From the NCBI GenBank assembly GCA_007121375.1, contig SKLX01000173.1, forward strand, positions 1-8,113: 8,113 bases of DNA. Direction: 5' to 3'. The DNA is from Bacillota bacterium (GTDB taxonomy: Bacteria; Bacillota; Dethiobacteria; SKNC01). This document shows, piece after piece, positions 1 to 6,416 of the stretch. A program made the translations under genes and the position numbers. The notes under the pieces are model-generated. The model saw nothing but the letters and a program-made list of their open reading frames with translations, did not search any database and was not told the DNA's origin. Numbering within the stretch: the first letter of the stretch is position 1; each line of letters begins with the position of its first letter.

Positions 1-27
1 ATAATGTAGAAGCGAAGGAGGAGAGAA

Positions 28-273
28 ATGAAATCCACAGGTATTGTAAGAAAGGTAGATGAATTGGGTAGAGTTGTTATTCCTATTGAACTGAGAAGAA
101 CTCTGGGAATAAAAGAAAAGGATGCTTTAGAAATATATGTAGATTTAGAAAAGATCATCCTTAAGAAGTACGAACCTGCCTGCATCTTTTGTGGAAATGC
201 AGATAATGTAACCCATTATAAAAATAAAATTGTCTGCAATGAATGTTTGAACGAAATGAAAGGTAAAGAATAA
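28..273 (+). CDS. abrB: AbrB-family transition-state regulator with a C-terminal four-cysteine motif
   Basis: Predicted DNA-binding transcriptional regulator of 81 residues. Residues 1-48 form a SpoVT/AbrB swapped-hairpin domain nearly identical to the N-terminus of B. subtilis AbrB (VRKVDELGRVVIPIELRRTL, then DALEIYVD and KIILKKY). In Bacillus this domain represses many post-exponential and biofilm genes and is itself repressed by Spo0A. Here the usual C-terminal multimerisation domain is replaced by a short tail with C52, C55, C70 and C73 (CxxC-x14-CxxC), which I infer binds zinc. The ATG follows a strong ribosome site (AAGGAGG, 15-21) at good spacing. The upstream promoter lies outside the window. 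The gene converges on rsmI, the same arrangement as in B. subtilis. Assignment to the family is secure; which of the paralogous AbrB proteins this is (AbrB or Abh-like) cannot be told. Confidence 0.95.
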   Translation: MKSTGIVRKVDELGRVVIPIELRRTLGIKEKDALEIYVDLEKIILKKYEPACIFCGNADNVTHYKNKIVCNECLNEMKGKE

Positions 274-299
274 AGGGCTTAAAGCCCTTTTTTATTTTT
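272..299 (+). terminator. Intrinsic terminator after abrB, possibly bidirectional
   Basis: The stem AAAGGGC (272-278) pairs with GCCCTTT (284-290) around a TTAAA loop, followed by a T-rich run to 299. The stem begins inside the abrB stop codon. The tail is good for abrB on the plus strand. Read from rsmI on the minus strand, the same hairpin is followed only by TATTCTTT, so termination there would be weaker. No other hairpin separates the two converging genes. Confidence 0.85.
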
Positions 300-305
300 G
301 CTTTT

Positions 306-1157
306 TTATTCTCCTTTTTCCTTTTCTTCAATTACTTTTTTATAAAGCTCCCGGCGGGAAATATTAAAATAGCGGGCAACCCTTTTTATAGCTTCTCCCT
401 CCCTCAACCCTTCTGCCCTTAGCTCTTTTACCTCCCTAGCCCCTTCTCCCAGGCTGTAAGGGGATTCCTTCTCCTCCCCGGGACAGGGTTTAATAACCAG
501 GGTTATTTCCCCTTTGAGGGGATTTGATTCATAATGGGAAATAAGCTCCTTTAGGGTGCCCCTTTTTACTTCTTCGTGAATCTTGGTTAATTCCCGACAA
601 AGGGCCACCTCCCTTTCCTCTATAAATTCTGCCAACTCTTTCATGGTTTTAAGGAGTCGGTGAGGCCCTTCGTAAATCACAACGGTTTTATCCTCACAAC
701 TTATTTTTTCTAATTCCTTTTTCCTATCCTTTTTTTTACTGCTCAAAAAACCATAAAAGACAAACCTTTTTACAGGGAAACCTGAAACAGTTACTGCTGT
801 TACTGCAGCACAGGGACCGGGCAGGGAAATAACCTTTATACCCTTATTTATAGTGTCCCGGATTAATTCATAACCGGGGTCCGAGATACCGGGCGTTCCT
901 GCATCGGCTGCCAGGGCTATATTTTTACCCGCCTGGAGGTATTCAACTATTTCCTTTCCCCTGCTTTCCTTGTTGTGTTCATGGTAACTAATCATGGTGG
1001 TTTTAATATCATAATGATTAAGAAGTTTTATGGTCCTGCGGGTATCTTCTACTGCTATCATGTCCACTTCCTTCAATATTTCCAGTGCCCTTAGGGTGAT
1101 ATCCCTCAGGTTTCCCAGGGGAGTAGCACACAGATAAAGGATTCCTTTTTCCTCCAA
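306..1157 (-). CDS. rsmI: 16S rRNA (cytidine-1402 2'-O) methyltransferase RsmI
   Basis: This 283-residue protein belongs to the tetrapyrrole-methylase-fold family RsmI (YraL/YabC). The family uses S-adenosylmethionine to methylate the 2'-OH of C1402 in the decoding centre of 16S rRNA, as a cytoplasmic enzyme. Family signatures in order are: CATPLGNLRDITLRALEIL (10-28), AVEDTRRT (35-42), SYHEHN (57-62), ADAGTPGISDPG (84-95), SLPGPCAA (111-118), FYGFLSSKKKDR (134-145), IYEGPHRL (161-168), CRELTKIHEE (187-196) and KGEITLVI (215-222). The tail at 251-275 resembles the small helical C-terminal domain of the family. The start is TTG (1155-1157): an in-frame stop lies five codons upstream, and AGGTGAT stands four bases before it. 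The length is normal. In B. subtilis the orthologue yabC also sits beside abrB, facing it. Confidence 0.95.
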   Translation of the reverse strand: MEEKGILYLCATPLGNLRDITLRALEILKEVDMIAVEDTRRTIKLLNHYDIKTTMISYHEHNKESRGKEIVEYLQAGKNIALAADAGTPGISDPGYELIRDTINKGIKVISLPGPCAAVTAVTVSGFPVKRFVFYGFLSSKKKDRKKELEKISCEDKTVVIYEGPHRLLKTMKELAEFIEEREVALCRELTKIHEEVKRGTLKELISHYESNPLKGEITLVIKPCPGEEKESPYSLGEGAREVKELRAEGLREGEAIKRVARYFNISRRELYKKVIEEKEKGE

Positions 1158-1247
1158 AATATCACCTGCTTCTTAACTTATTCTTACACATAAATTAACC
1201 CTTCATCAGAAAAACTATGTTAAGAGAAAGGGAAAGGAGCAGCCCCC
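1158..1247. promoter_or_regulatory. Divergent spacer between rsmI and the Mur-ligase-like gene
   Basis: This 90-base AT-rich spacer must hold the 5' ends of both divergent genes. It contains a 7-bp inverted repeat, TCTTAAC (1171-1177) and GTTAAGA (1219-1225), 41 bases apart, which could be an operator or chance. On the minus strand TTAACA (1218-1223) is a fair -35 element, but no good -10 follows at 16-18 bases. On the plus strand I see no convincing sigma-A pair. The ribosome site for the plus gene is AAAGGAG (1233-1239). That a promoter region exists is inferred from gene orientation; its exact position is not seen. Confidence 0.35.
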
Positions 1248-2417
1248 ATGACCTTTACCAGAAAAATTACAGGAATCACAGGTATTAACGGAAAAACCTG
1301 CGCTTTAGAGGTTCTCCAAAATATTTTTAAAGAGGCGGGCTTGACCAATAACTCCCTCTTTATACCTGCTTCCCTGACGAAAAAACCTTCCCTGTTTATT
1401 AATAAAATAAGTAATTTTGCCGGCTCTTTCCCGGAGTATTTATTTTTAGAACTTTCCTCTAAATCCTTTTCCATTCCCCACATCAAAGCCCTGGACTTTG
1501 ACCTGGGGGCAGTGCTAAACCTTTCCTGGAACCATAAATTGAATTATATCGATAAAGATCTTTACCATTCCTGTGTCAACTTTTTTAAAGCCTTTAAGGA
1601 AGGGGGCATTTCCCTTTTAAATGCCGATGACCCCCTCTCCCTGCAGTTAGCAGATAAAACCCCTTCTGAAGTTATAACTTATGCTTTAGAGTACCCCCAT
1701 GCCATGGTAACAGGAAAAGACCTGGAATTATTCCCCCAATCCTCCCGGTTTAAATTAATTATAGGCAGCGACCTCCCCACCTTTTCAGGGAAAGTTATTC
1801 CCCCTTGCACTATAAACCTTTTTCTTCCCTTGCCTGGAAAACACAACATTTATAACGCCCTTTTATCCGCTATAATTGCTCTGATATACGGGATAGATTG
1901 CAAGCATATTGTTAAAGGTTTTTCCTCCCTCAAGCCTTTAAGCCGCAGCCTGGAGGTTGTCTTTGACAACTATTTTACCATTGTAGATGACCGGGCGGAT
2001 AATCCCGGGGCATTGGAAGGGGTCTTTGAATCCATAAATTTATTCAACCCCAAAAATGTTCTGGTAGTTTATTCCTTTCAGGGATCCGGCTCCCCCGCCC
2101 TTCAACATCTCAATGGACAAATATTAACCCGCTGGTCCCATAAACTACCCTTTAAAGAAATAATTATTACCAGCAGCATTTATCATTTAAACAAAAGGGA
2201 AAGGGCCACCCGGGAGGAGGAAAAAGCCATAATTAAGAATGCCAGAAATAGCTCCTGCCCCTTTTCCCTGGTACCGGACCTGACCCATGCCCTGGAAACG
2301 GCCCTGGCCAGGGCGGAAGAAGGGGATCTCCTCCTTCTACTGGGTAAAAAAGGAATGGAGGCGGGAGCCTCCTTATGCAAACAGATTATTCATTCCTTAT
2401 CAGGTTCTGCCACTTAA
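1248..2417 (+). CDS. Divergent stand-alone Mur-ligase-like protein, function unknown
   Basis: The 389-residue protein follows the order of the Mur/FolC ligase ATP-binding and C-terminal domains: P-loop GITGINGKT (9-17), LELSS (67-71), NLSWNH (91-96), LNADDP (124-129), LPGKHNIYNAL (195-205), an arginine in PLSRSLEVV (230-238), VDDRADNPGALE (246-257) and GDLLLLLGKKGME (359-371). It most resembles MurE, whose counterparts are GTNGKT, EVSS, NLSxDH, PGRME, VDYAHTPDAL and GKGHE. It begins directly at the P-loop, so the N-terminal UDP-MurNAc-binding domain is absent (MurE is near 490 residues). The carbamylated lysine expected near residue 110 appears to be missing, and the DNPR substrate motif and GCGGDRD motif are not recognisable. 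It is therefore unlikely to be MurE itself. An acyl-phosphate type amide ligase with an unknown acceptor, or a non-catalytic relative, are both possible. It has a good ribosome site (GGAG, 1236-1239). It is the only plus-strand gene inside the minus-strand block. Confidence 0.8.
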   Translation: MTFTRKITGITGINGKTCALEVLQNIFKEAGLTNNSLFIPASLTKKPSLFINKISNFAGSFPEYLFLELSSKSFSIPHIKALDFDLGAVLNLSWNHKLNYIDKDLYHSCVNFFKAFKEGGISLLNADDPLSLQLADKTPSEVITYALEYPHAMVTGKDLELFPQSSRFKLIIGSDLPTFSGKVIPPCTINLFLPLPGKHNIYNALLSAIIALIYGIDCKHIVKGFSSLKPLSRSLEVVFDNYFTIVDDRADNPGALEGVFESINLFNPKNVLVVYSFQGSGSPALQHLNGQILTRWSHKLPFKEIIITSSIYHLNKRERATREEEKAIIKNARNSSCPFSLVPDLTHALETALARAEEGDLLLLLGKKGMEAGASLCKQIIHSLSGSAT

Positions 2418-3220
2418 GACTTTTTTTCATCTACTTCTTCCCAGGGAAATTCCATTACCTTTTTAGCCTCATAAAGTTCTACTGAAACATTTTTCTTGAT
2501 AAGGTTGACATTAACAACTTTCCCTTCTCCCTCCGGGGTCAGGACTTCATCCCCCACATCGGGAGAAGCCTCCTTGGCATCTTCGTAGGCATCCGACTCA
2601 TAACGAAGACAGCACATAAGGCGCCCGCAAATACCTGATATTTTCGTAGGATTAAGGGAAAGATTCTGGTCCTTGGCCATACGTATAGAAACTGGTTCAA
2701 AATCACCCAAAAAGGTAGAACAGCATAGTATCCTGCCGCAAGGACCTAAGCCACCCATCATTTTGGCCTCATCCCTTACCCCTATTTGGCGTAGCTCTAT
2801 TCTGGTCCGGAAAACAGAAGCCAGATTTTTAACCAGTTCCCTGAAATCTACCCTTCCGTCAGCAGTAAAATAAAAGATTATTTTGTTTCCATCAAAGGTA
2901 TATTCCACATCTATCAGTTTCATATCCAGCTTGTGCTCTTCAATCTTTTTACAACATATTTCAAAGGCCTCTTCTTCTTTTTTGCGGTTTTCTAACATTT
3001 TTTGATGATCCTCTATAGAAGCCTTACGGACCACACTTTTTAAAGGCAGAACAAGTTCCTCTTCCTCAACTTCCTTTTTACCTACTACTACTTCCCCAAA
3101 CTCTATTCCTCGAGAGGTTTCCACAATGGCGTAATCGCCAACCTTTAAGTCTATATCCTGGGGATCAAAATAATAGATTTTGCCCGCTTTTTTAAAACGA
3201 ACACCAATAACTTCTGGCAA
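2414..3220 (-). CDS. ricT: RicT/YaaT, PSP1-domain Fe-S protein of the Ric (Y-) complex
   Basis: This 268-residue PSP1-domain protein is the orthologue of B. subtilis RicT (YaaT). With RicA (YmcA) and RicF (YlbF) it forms a complex carrying [4Fe-4S] clusters. The complex promotes competence, biofilm formation and sporulation, and guides RNase Y in mRNA maturation. The diagnostic core is visible at residues 157-206: GLGPCGRILCC (C161, C166, C167), then FLGDFEPVSIRMAKDQNLSLNP without further cysteine, then ISGICGRLMCCLRYE (C198, C203, C204). C89 and C90 lie outside it. The start is TTG (3218-3220), forced by an in-frame TAA immediately upstream; the ribosome site GGGTGAG lies in the end of holB, whose stop is five bases away. 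RicA and RicF are not in this window. Its stop codon overlaps that of the converging Mur-ligase-like gene. Confidence 0.95.
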   Translation of the reverse strand: MPEVIGVRFKKAGKIYYFDPQDIDLKVGDYAIVETSRGIEFGEVVVGKKEVEEEELVLPLKSVVRKASIEDHQKMLENRKKEEEAFEICCKKIEEHKLDMKLIDVEYTFDGNKIIFYFTADGRVDFRELVKNLASVFRTRIELRQIGVRDEAKMMGGLGPCGRILCCSTFLGDFEPVSIRMAKDQNLSLNPTKISGICGRLMCCLRYESDAYEDAKEASPDVGDEVLTPEGEGKVVNVNLIKKNVSVELYEAKKVMEFPWEEVDEKKS

Positions 3221-3225
3221 TTATC

Positions 3226-4197
3226 TCACCCTTTCATTTTCACCAGCAATGCCTCCAGAGAAAGCCTTCTGTTAAGAGGTAAAGGGAGATTTTTTTTAAA
3301 TTCTTCTACTTCTTTTATCATATTTAACAATTTGTCAGGATAAATATTCCCTTCTGCTGCAATTTCATGTAAAAAATCAACATTAATTAAAAGGTCTTTA
3401 TCCCCAGTTGAATGATAAACCAGGCAGTCCCTTAAAAAACTTTCCAAAAACTCCATGTAATCAAATAATTCCTCTTCATTAGCCAGTTCCTCTGCCTGGG
3501 CAAATATATCTCCTTCCTTTCCGGAAAAGACCTTAAGGGTTCTTTTCAAGTACTTTTCCCTTTTATCCTTCCAGTGGGGAGAAGAAATCATACTTAAGGC
3601 TTTTCCTACACTTCCATCGGCCAGGTGAGCCACCCCTTTTAACTCATTTTCCTCTAAAAAAGAATTTTTGGCAAGAAAATAATATATCTCTTCCCGGGAG
3701 ACCCTTCCAAATGGAACCAGCTGGCAGCGAGAAATTATGGTTGGAGGGATTAAATCCAGGGCTGGAGATGTCAAAAAAAAGTAAAGATAGGAGGGGGGCT
3801 CCTCCAGGAGTTTTAATAAGCTGTTGGCAGCAGGAAGGGTCATCAGCTGAGCATCCTTAATAATGACAACCTTTCCCAGGCCTTCATGGGGAGGGGAGGA
3901 GGAAAAGCCCTTGATCTTTTTAATTTGTTCAATTTTAATATTTTTTCCCTGAGGTTCTATAACCCACAGGTCAGGGTGAACTCCTTTATTAATCTTTTGA
4001 CAGGAAAGACAGGTGCCACAGTAATCCTCCTTCTCCTGGGAACAGTTCAGGGCCCTGGCTGCCGCAAGGGAAAAAGTGTACTTCCCCCTGTTTTCAGGGC
4101 CATAATAAAGATATCCGTGGTTTAACCTGCCAGACCCTAACCCTTCCTTTATTAACTTAACGGCTTTTTCCTGCCCGATAAGGTCATTAAACCCCAT
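3226..4197 (-). CDS. holB: DNA polymerase III delta-prime subunit (clamp loader)
   Basis: This 323-residue AAA+ protein is the delta-prime subunit of the clamp loader, which opens and loads the beta sliding clamp at the replication fork. It has the N-terminal NDLIGQEKAVKLIKEGL, a degenerate P-loop GPENRGKYTF (33-42, tyrosine in place of the usual Ser/Thr after GK), a zinc module C52, C60, C63, C66, the Walker B position changed to IIKDAQ (112-117), SLLKLLEEPP (126-135) and the trans-acting SRC motif (156-158). Loss of a working ATP site is normal for delta-prime, which serves as the rigid stator. The ATG (4195-4197) has GAGGAG seven bases upstream, overlapping the tmk stop codon. The tmk-holB gap is 10 bases; B. 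subtilis has yaaQ and yaaR there. Translational coupling to tmk is likely. Confidence 0.93.
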   Translation of the reverse strand: MGFNDLIGQEKAVKLIKEGLGSGRLNHGYLYYGPENRGKYTFSLAAARALNCSQEKEDYCGTCLSCQKINKGVHPDLWVIEPQGKNIKIEQIKKIKGFSSSPPHEGLGKVVIIKDAQLMTLPAANSLLKLLEEPPSYLYFFLTSPALDLIPPTIISRCQLVPFGRVSREEIYYFLAKNSFLEENELKGVAHLADGSVGKALSMISSPHWKDKREKYLKRTLKVFSGKEGDIFAQAEELANEEELFDYMEFLESFLRDCLVYHSTGDKDLLINVDFLHEIAAEGNIYPDKLLNMIKEVEEFKKNLPLPLNRRLSLEALLVKMKG

Positions 4198-4207
4198 TTT
4201 AATCTCC

Positions 4208-4870
4208 TCAACCTTCTACGACAAGCCCCTTTTTAGTTAAAAGGTCTTCCACTTGCCCTATAATTTCCTGGTGGATAATTTCTTCCTCCCTGCCTGCCTT
4301 AATAACTTTTACCCTTTCCTCCTGCAGGCGGGCCACAAACAAATATCCCTGCCTTACCCGGTGATGATATTCTATTTTTTTGCTCTCTATCCGGTCCTGA
4401 TCCGTCTTCATCCGGGCAAGACGTTCTTTCAACCGGCTTAAACCCTCTTCCGGATCCAGGTCCAGGACCAGGGTCAGGTCGGGGTATAGACTGCCCGTAG
4501 CTTCCTCGTTAACCTTTCGGATAAAGTCCGGGTTTTCTCCCTGGCCAAAAGCCTGGTAGGCAATACTGGAATCAATATACCTGTCTGAAATCACCATCAG
4601 GCCCCTTTCCAGGGCGGGCTTTACCACCTCTTCCACCAGCTGGGCCCGGGCTGCCGCGTAAAGGAGTACTTCTGCTTTTCCACAAAGATTGTGGTTTTCC
4701 TTATCTAACAAAATCTCCCTAATTCTGTCACCCGTGGGGGTGCCTCCCGGTTCCCTGGTACACAAGCAGGAAATCCCTTTATCCTCTAGATAATCTGCCA
4801 GTTTTTTAGCTTGAGTTGTTTTACCTGCACCATCGATGCCTTCTATGGTAATAAAAATTCCCTTTTTGAT
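4208..4870 (-). CDS. tmk: Thymidylate kinase; no canonical start codon
   Basis: Tmk phosphorylates dTMP to dTDP with ATP, an essential step in making dTTP. Counting from the proposed AUC codon (4868-4870), the protein is 220 residues, normal for the family. It shows FITIEG then the P-loop GIDGAGKTTQ (11-20), TREPGGT (38-44), AEVLLYAAARAQ (66-77), DRYIDSS (96-102), LDLDPE (136-141) and the LID-region DRIESKKIEYHHRV (159-172). The frame is open from the stop at 4946-4948 down to the P-loop, yet contains no ATG, GTG or TTG. The first TTG (4763-4765) lies after the P-loop and cannot be right. AUC replaces the expected AUG of a typical MKKGIFITIEG beginning; AUU (4856-4858) is the next option. The alternative is a missing base in the T5A5 run at 4891-4900, which would connect to ATG 4924-4926. 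Gene identity is certain; the 5' end is not. Confidence 0.9.
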   Translation of the reverse strand: MKKGIFITIEGIDGAGKTTQAKKLADYLEDKGISCLCTREPGGTPTGDRIREILLDKENHNLCGKAEVLLYAAARAQLVEEVVKPALERGLMVISDRYIDSSIAYQAFGQGENPDFIRKVNEEATGSLYPDLTLVLDLDPEEGLSRLKERLARMKTDQDRIESKKIEYHHRVRQGYLFVARLQEERVKVIKAGREEEIIHQEIIGQVEDLLTKKGLVVEG

Positions 4871-4926
4871 AACTTTTCCCCGATCAGAGCTTTTTAAAAA
4901 TCCCCTGACCGGGAATTCACCTCCAT
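4868..4926 (-). promoter_or_regulatory. tmk translation-start region: remote Shine-Dalgarno, hairpin, AUC
   Basis: Reading the minus strand, a perfect GGAGGTG Shine-Dalgarno (4924 to 4918) is followed by AA. Next comes a stem TTCCCGGTCAG (4915-4905) pairing with CTGATCGGGGA (4887-4877), 11 pairs including two G-U, around a 17-base loop. AAAAGTT follows (AAAGTT unpaired) and then AUC (4870-4868). With the stem folded, only 8 unpaired bases remain between the Shine-Dalgarno and AUC. The pairing is seen directly; the role in initiation is inference. An ATG at 4926-4924 opens only a 10-codon reading frame ending in TAA within the loop. Confidence 0.45.
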
Positions 4927-4950
4927 TTCTTTTCCTTATTACTTCTCATC

Positions 4951-6375
4951 CTACTCTTTTTTTATAACCTTTATTTGGGTAGGAAAAGCCTGCCTCTCCC
5001 CTTTGCTTAACCTATCCAGCAGCTCCCTTGTTATAAGCTCTCCTGGCACCAGCAGGGGAATGCCGGGAGGGAAAAGGCTGACCGTTTCAGCAGAGATCCT
5101 TCCCTCTGCTTCAGCCATGGGAACCCTCTCACCGGGCTGGTTAACCGCCTCCCGGGGAGACAGGAGGGCAGGAGGTAAAGGAAATAAATAATCCTCTTCC
5201 CCCCCTTCCTCTGGCCAAATTTTTTTCGGGTTAAGCTTTTCCCGGATTCTTCCCAGGGACTCTATCAAATATTCCAGGTCCTTCTCCCGGTGGCCCAGGG
5301 TAAAATAAATAAGTATATGGTCTTCTGCCGAAAGCTCTACCTGCACCCGGCATTTCTCCTGGAGCATGGAGGCTATATCCCTGCCTGATTCCTCAAAACC
5401 ATGGGTAAATAAAGCCATTTTGGTTATATCCAGGCTTAACTCTCCCTTTTTTAAGGGAAGGAGGGAAAATCCCAGATCCGACACTTTTTCCCGGGCTTTT
5501 TCTGCCAGCCTGTAAAGACTTTCCATAAGGCCCCCTCCCTCCAGGGCCAGTTTCCTCCGGGCCGCATCCAGAGAGGCCAGGAGAATATATGAGGGGCTGG
5601 TAGTTTGAAAAATCCTGGCCATGTTTACCAAGCGTGCCCTGTCTATTTCTTCCGTGCCCAGGTGAAGCATAGAGCTCTGGGTAAGGGAACCCAATGTTTT
5701 ATGGGTGCTCTGCACCCACATATCCGCCCCGGCCTGGGCAGCTCCCCGGGGAAAACTATCATGGAAGGAAAGGTGTCCTCCGTGGGCTTCATCTACCAAA
5801 AGGAAAACCCCCTTTTTTGCTGTAAGTTCTCTTATTCCACACAGGTCGGAACAAAAACCAAAATAAGTGGGATTGTTAAGGAGTAAAGCCTTGGCATCCG
5901 GGTTATTATCCAGGGCCTCTTCTATCCCCTTAAGGGAAATATTGTTTATCTTTTGTTCCTGAACCCTTTTCCCTGGAGAAGAAACATAAACAGGTACTGC
6001 CCCTGAAGTAATAATAGCACCAAAGACCCCCTGGTGGGACTGACGGGGAATGATAATCTTATCTCCCGGCAAACATACTGTATTAATCATGGTTAACAGG
6101 CCGCCGGTAGTCCCATTTACCATGAAAAAAGTCTCCCGGGCTCCAAAAATCTCTGCTGCCAGCCTCTGGGATTCATAAATTATTCCCCGGGGCTCGTACA
6201 AATTATCCAGGTTAGGAAGCTCAGTTAAATCAATTTTAAAAGGATCCTTTAAAAGTTCCCTCAGTAAATGGTCAATGTTTCTGCCTCCCTGGTGTCCCGG
6301 AACATGAAAGGTTGAGTATTCCGTATTTACATGTTTCAAAAGGCCCTCCACCAGAGGAGCTTTTTCCTGGTTCAT
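4951..6375 (-). CDS. Orn/Lys/Arg decarboxylase family protein (YaaO-like), PLP enzyme
   Basis: This 474-residue fold-type I PLP enzyme belongs to the Orn/Lys/Arg decarboxylase major family, like B. subtilis YaaO and SpeA. It would decarboxylate a basic amino acid to a polyamine precursor; arginine, lysine and ornithine cannot be told apart from sequence. Features in order are FHVPGHQGG (23-31), DLTELPNLDNLYEP (49-62), VNGTTGG (86-92), PRQSHQGVFGA (110-120, where relatives usually have HK), VDEAHGGHL (194-202), and STHKTLGSLTQ (223-233) with K226 as the PLP lysine. The C-terminal domain (about 385-470) ends in the family pattern EAEGRISAETVSLFPPGIPLLVPGE. It is the short form without the N-terminal wing domain of E. 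coli inducible decarboxylases. The ATG has AAGGG upstream. It heads the tmk-holB-ricT unit, as yaaO precedes tmk in B. subtilis. Confidence 0.9.
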   Translation of the reverse strand: MNQEKAPLVEGLLKHVNTEYSTFHVPGHQGGRNIDHLLRELLKDPFKIDLTELPNLDNLYEPRGIIYESQRLAAEIFGARETFFMVNGTTGGLLTMINTVCLPGDKIIIPRQSHQGVFGAIITSGAVPVYVSSPGKRVQEQKINNISLKGIEEALDNNPDAKALLLNNPTYFGFCSDLCGIRELTAKKGVFLLVDEAHGGHLSFHDSFPRGAAQAGADMWVQSTHKTLGSLTQSSMLHLGTEEIDRARLVNMARIFQTTSPSYILLASLDAARRKLALEGGGLMESLYRLAEKAREKVSDLGFSLLPLKKGELSLDITKMALFTHGFEESGRDIASMLQEKCRVQVELSAEDHILIYFTLGHREKDLEYLIESLGRIREKLNPKKIWPEEGGEEDYLFPLPPALLSPREAVNQPGERVPMAEAEGRISAETVSLFPPGIPLLVPGELITRELLDRLSKGERQAFPTQIKVIKKE

Positions 6376-6416
6376 GAACTTACCCTTCCCTATCTTTAAT
6401 CTAAAAACTTTAGACT

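Noticed and set aside
1..6. ATAATG at the window edge as part of a -10 element for abrB
   Set aside because: Only a partial match at the cut edge; the -35 region is not visible.
1158..1247. A sigma-H or sigma-A promoter for rsmI built from GAAGGGTTA or TTAACA with TAAGAAT
   Set aside because: Spacing between the elements is wrong for either consensus, so no specific promoter is called.
1220..1486. Minus-strand open frame of 88 codons overlapping the Mur-ligase-like gene
   Set aside because: The plus frame carries clear Mur motifs; the minus frame has no recognisable domain.
4208..4765. TTG at 4763-4765 as the tmk start
   Set aside because: It would remove the P-loop GIDGAGKTT, which is plainly encoded upstream in the same frame.
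4894..4926. A 10-codon frame from ATG 4926 (MEVNSRSGDF, then TAA) as a leader peptide of tmk
   Set aside because: It has an acceptable AAGGA before it but no attenuation signals or run of regulatory codons. It is better explained as either chance or the displaced true N-terminus of tmk after a one-base loss.
5605..5886. Plus-strand open frame of 93 codons opposite the decarboxylase
   Set aside because: It is the reverse of the PLP-binding region of a clearly conserved enzyme.
6027..6048. HQ in place of the usual HK in the PRQSHQG segment as a sign of an inactive decarboxylase
   Set aside because: The PLP lysine K226, the DEAH segment and the remaining family motifs are intact, so this change alone does not support loss of function.
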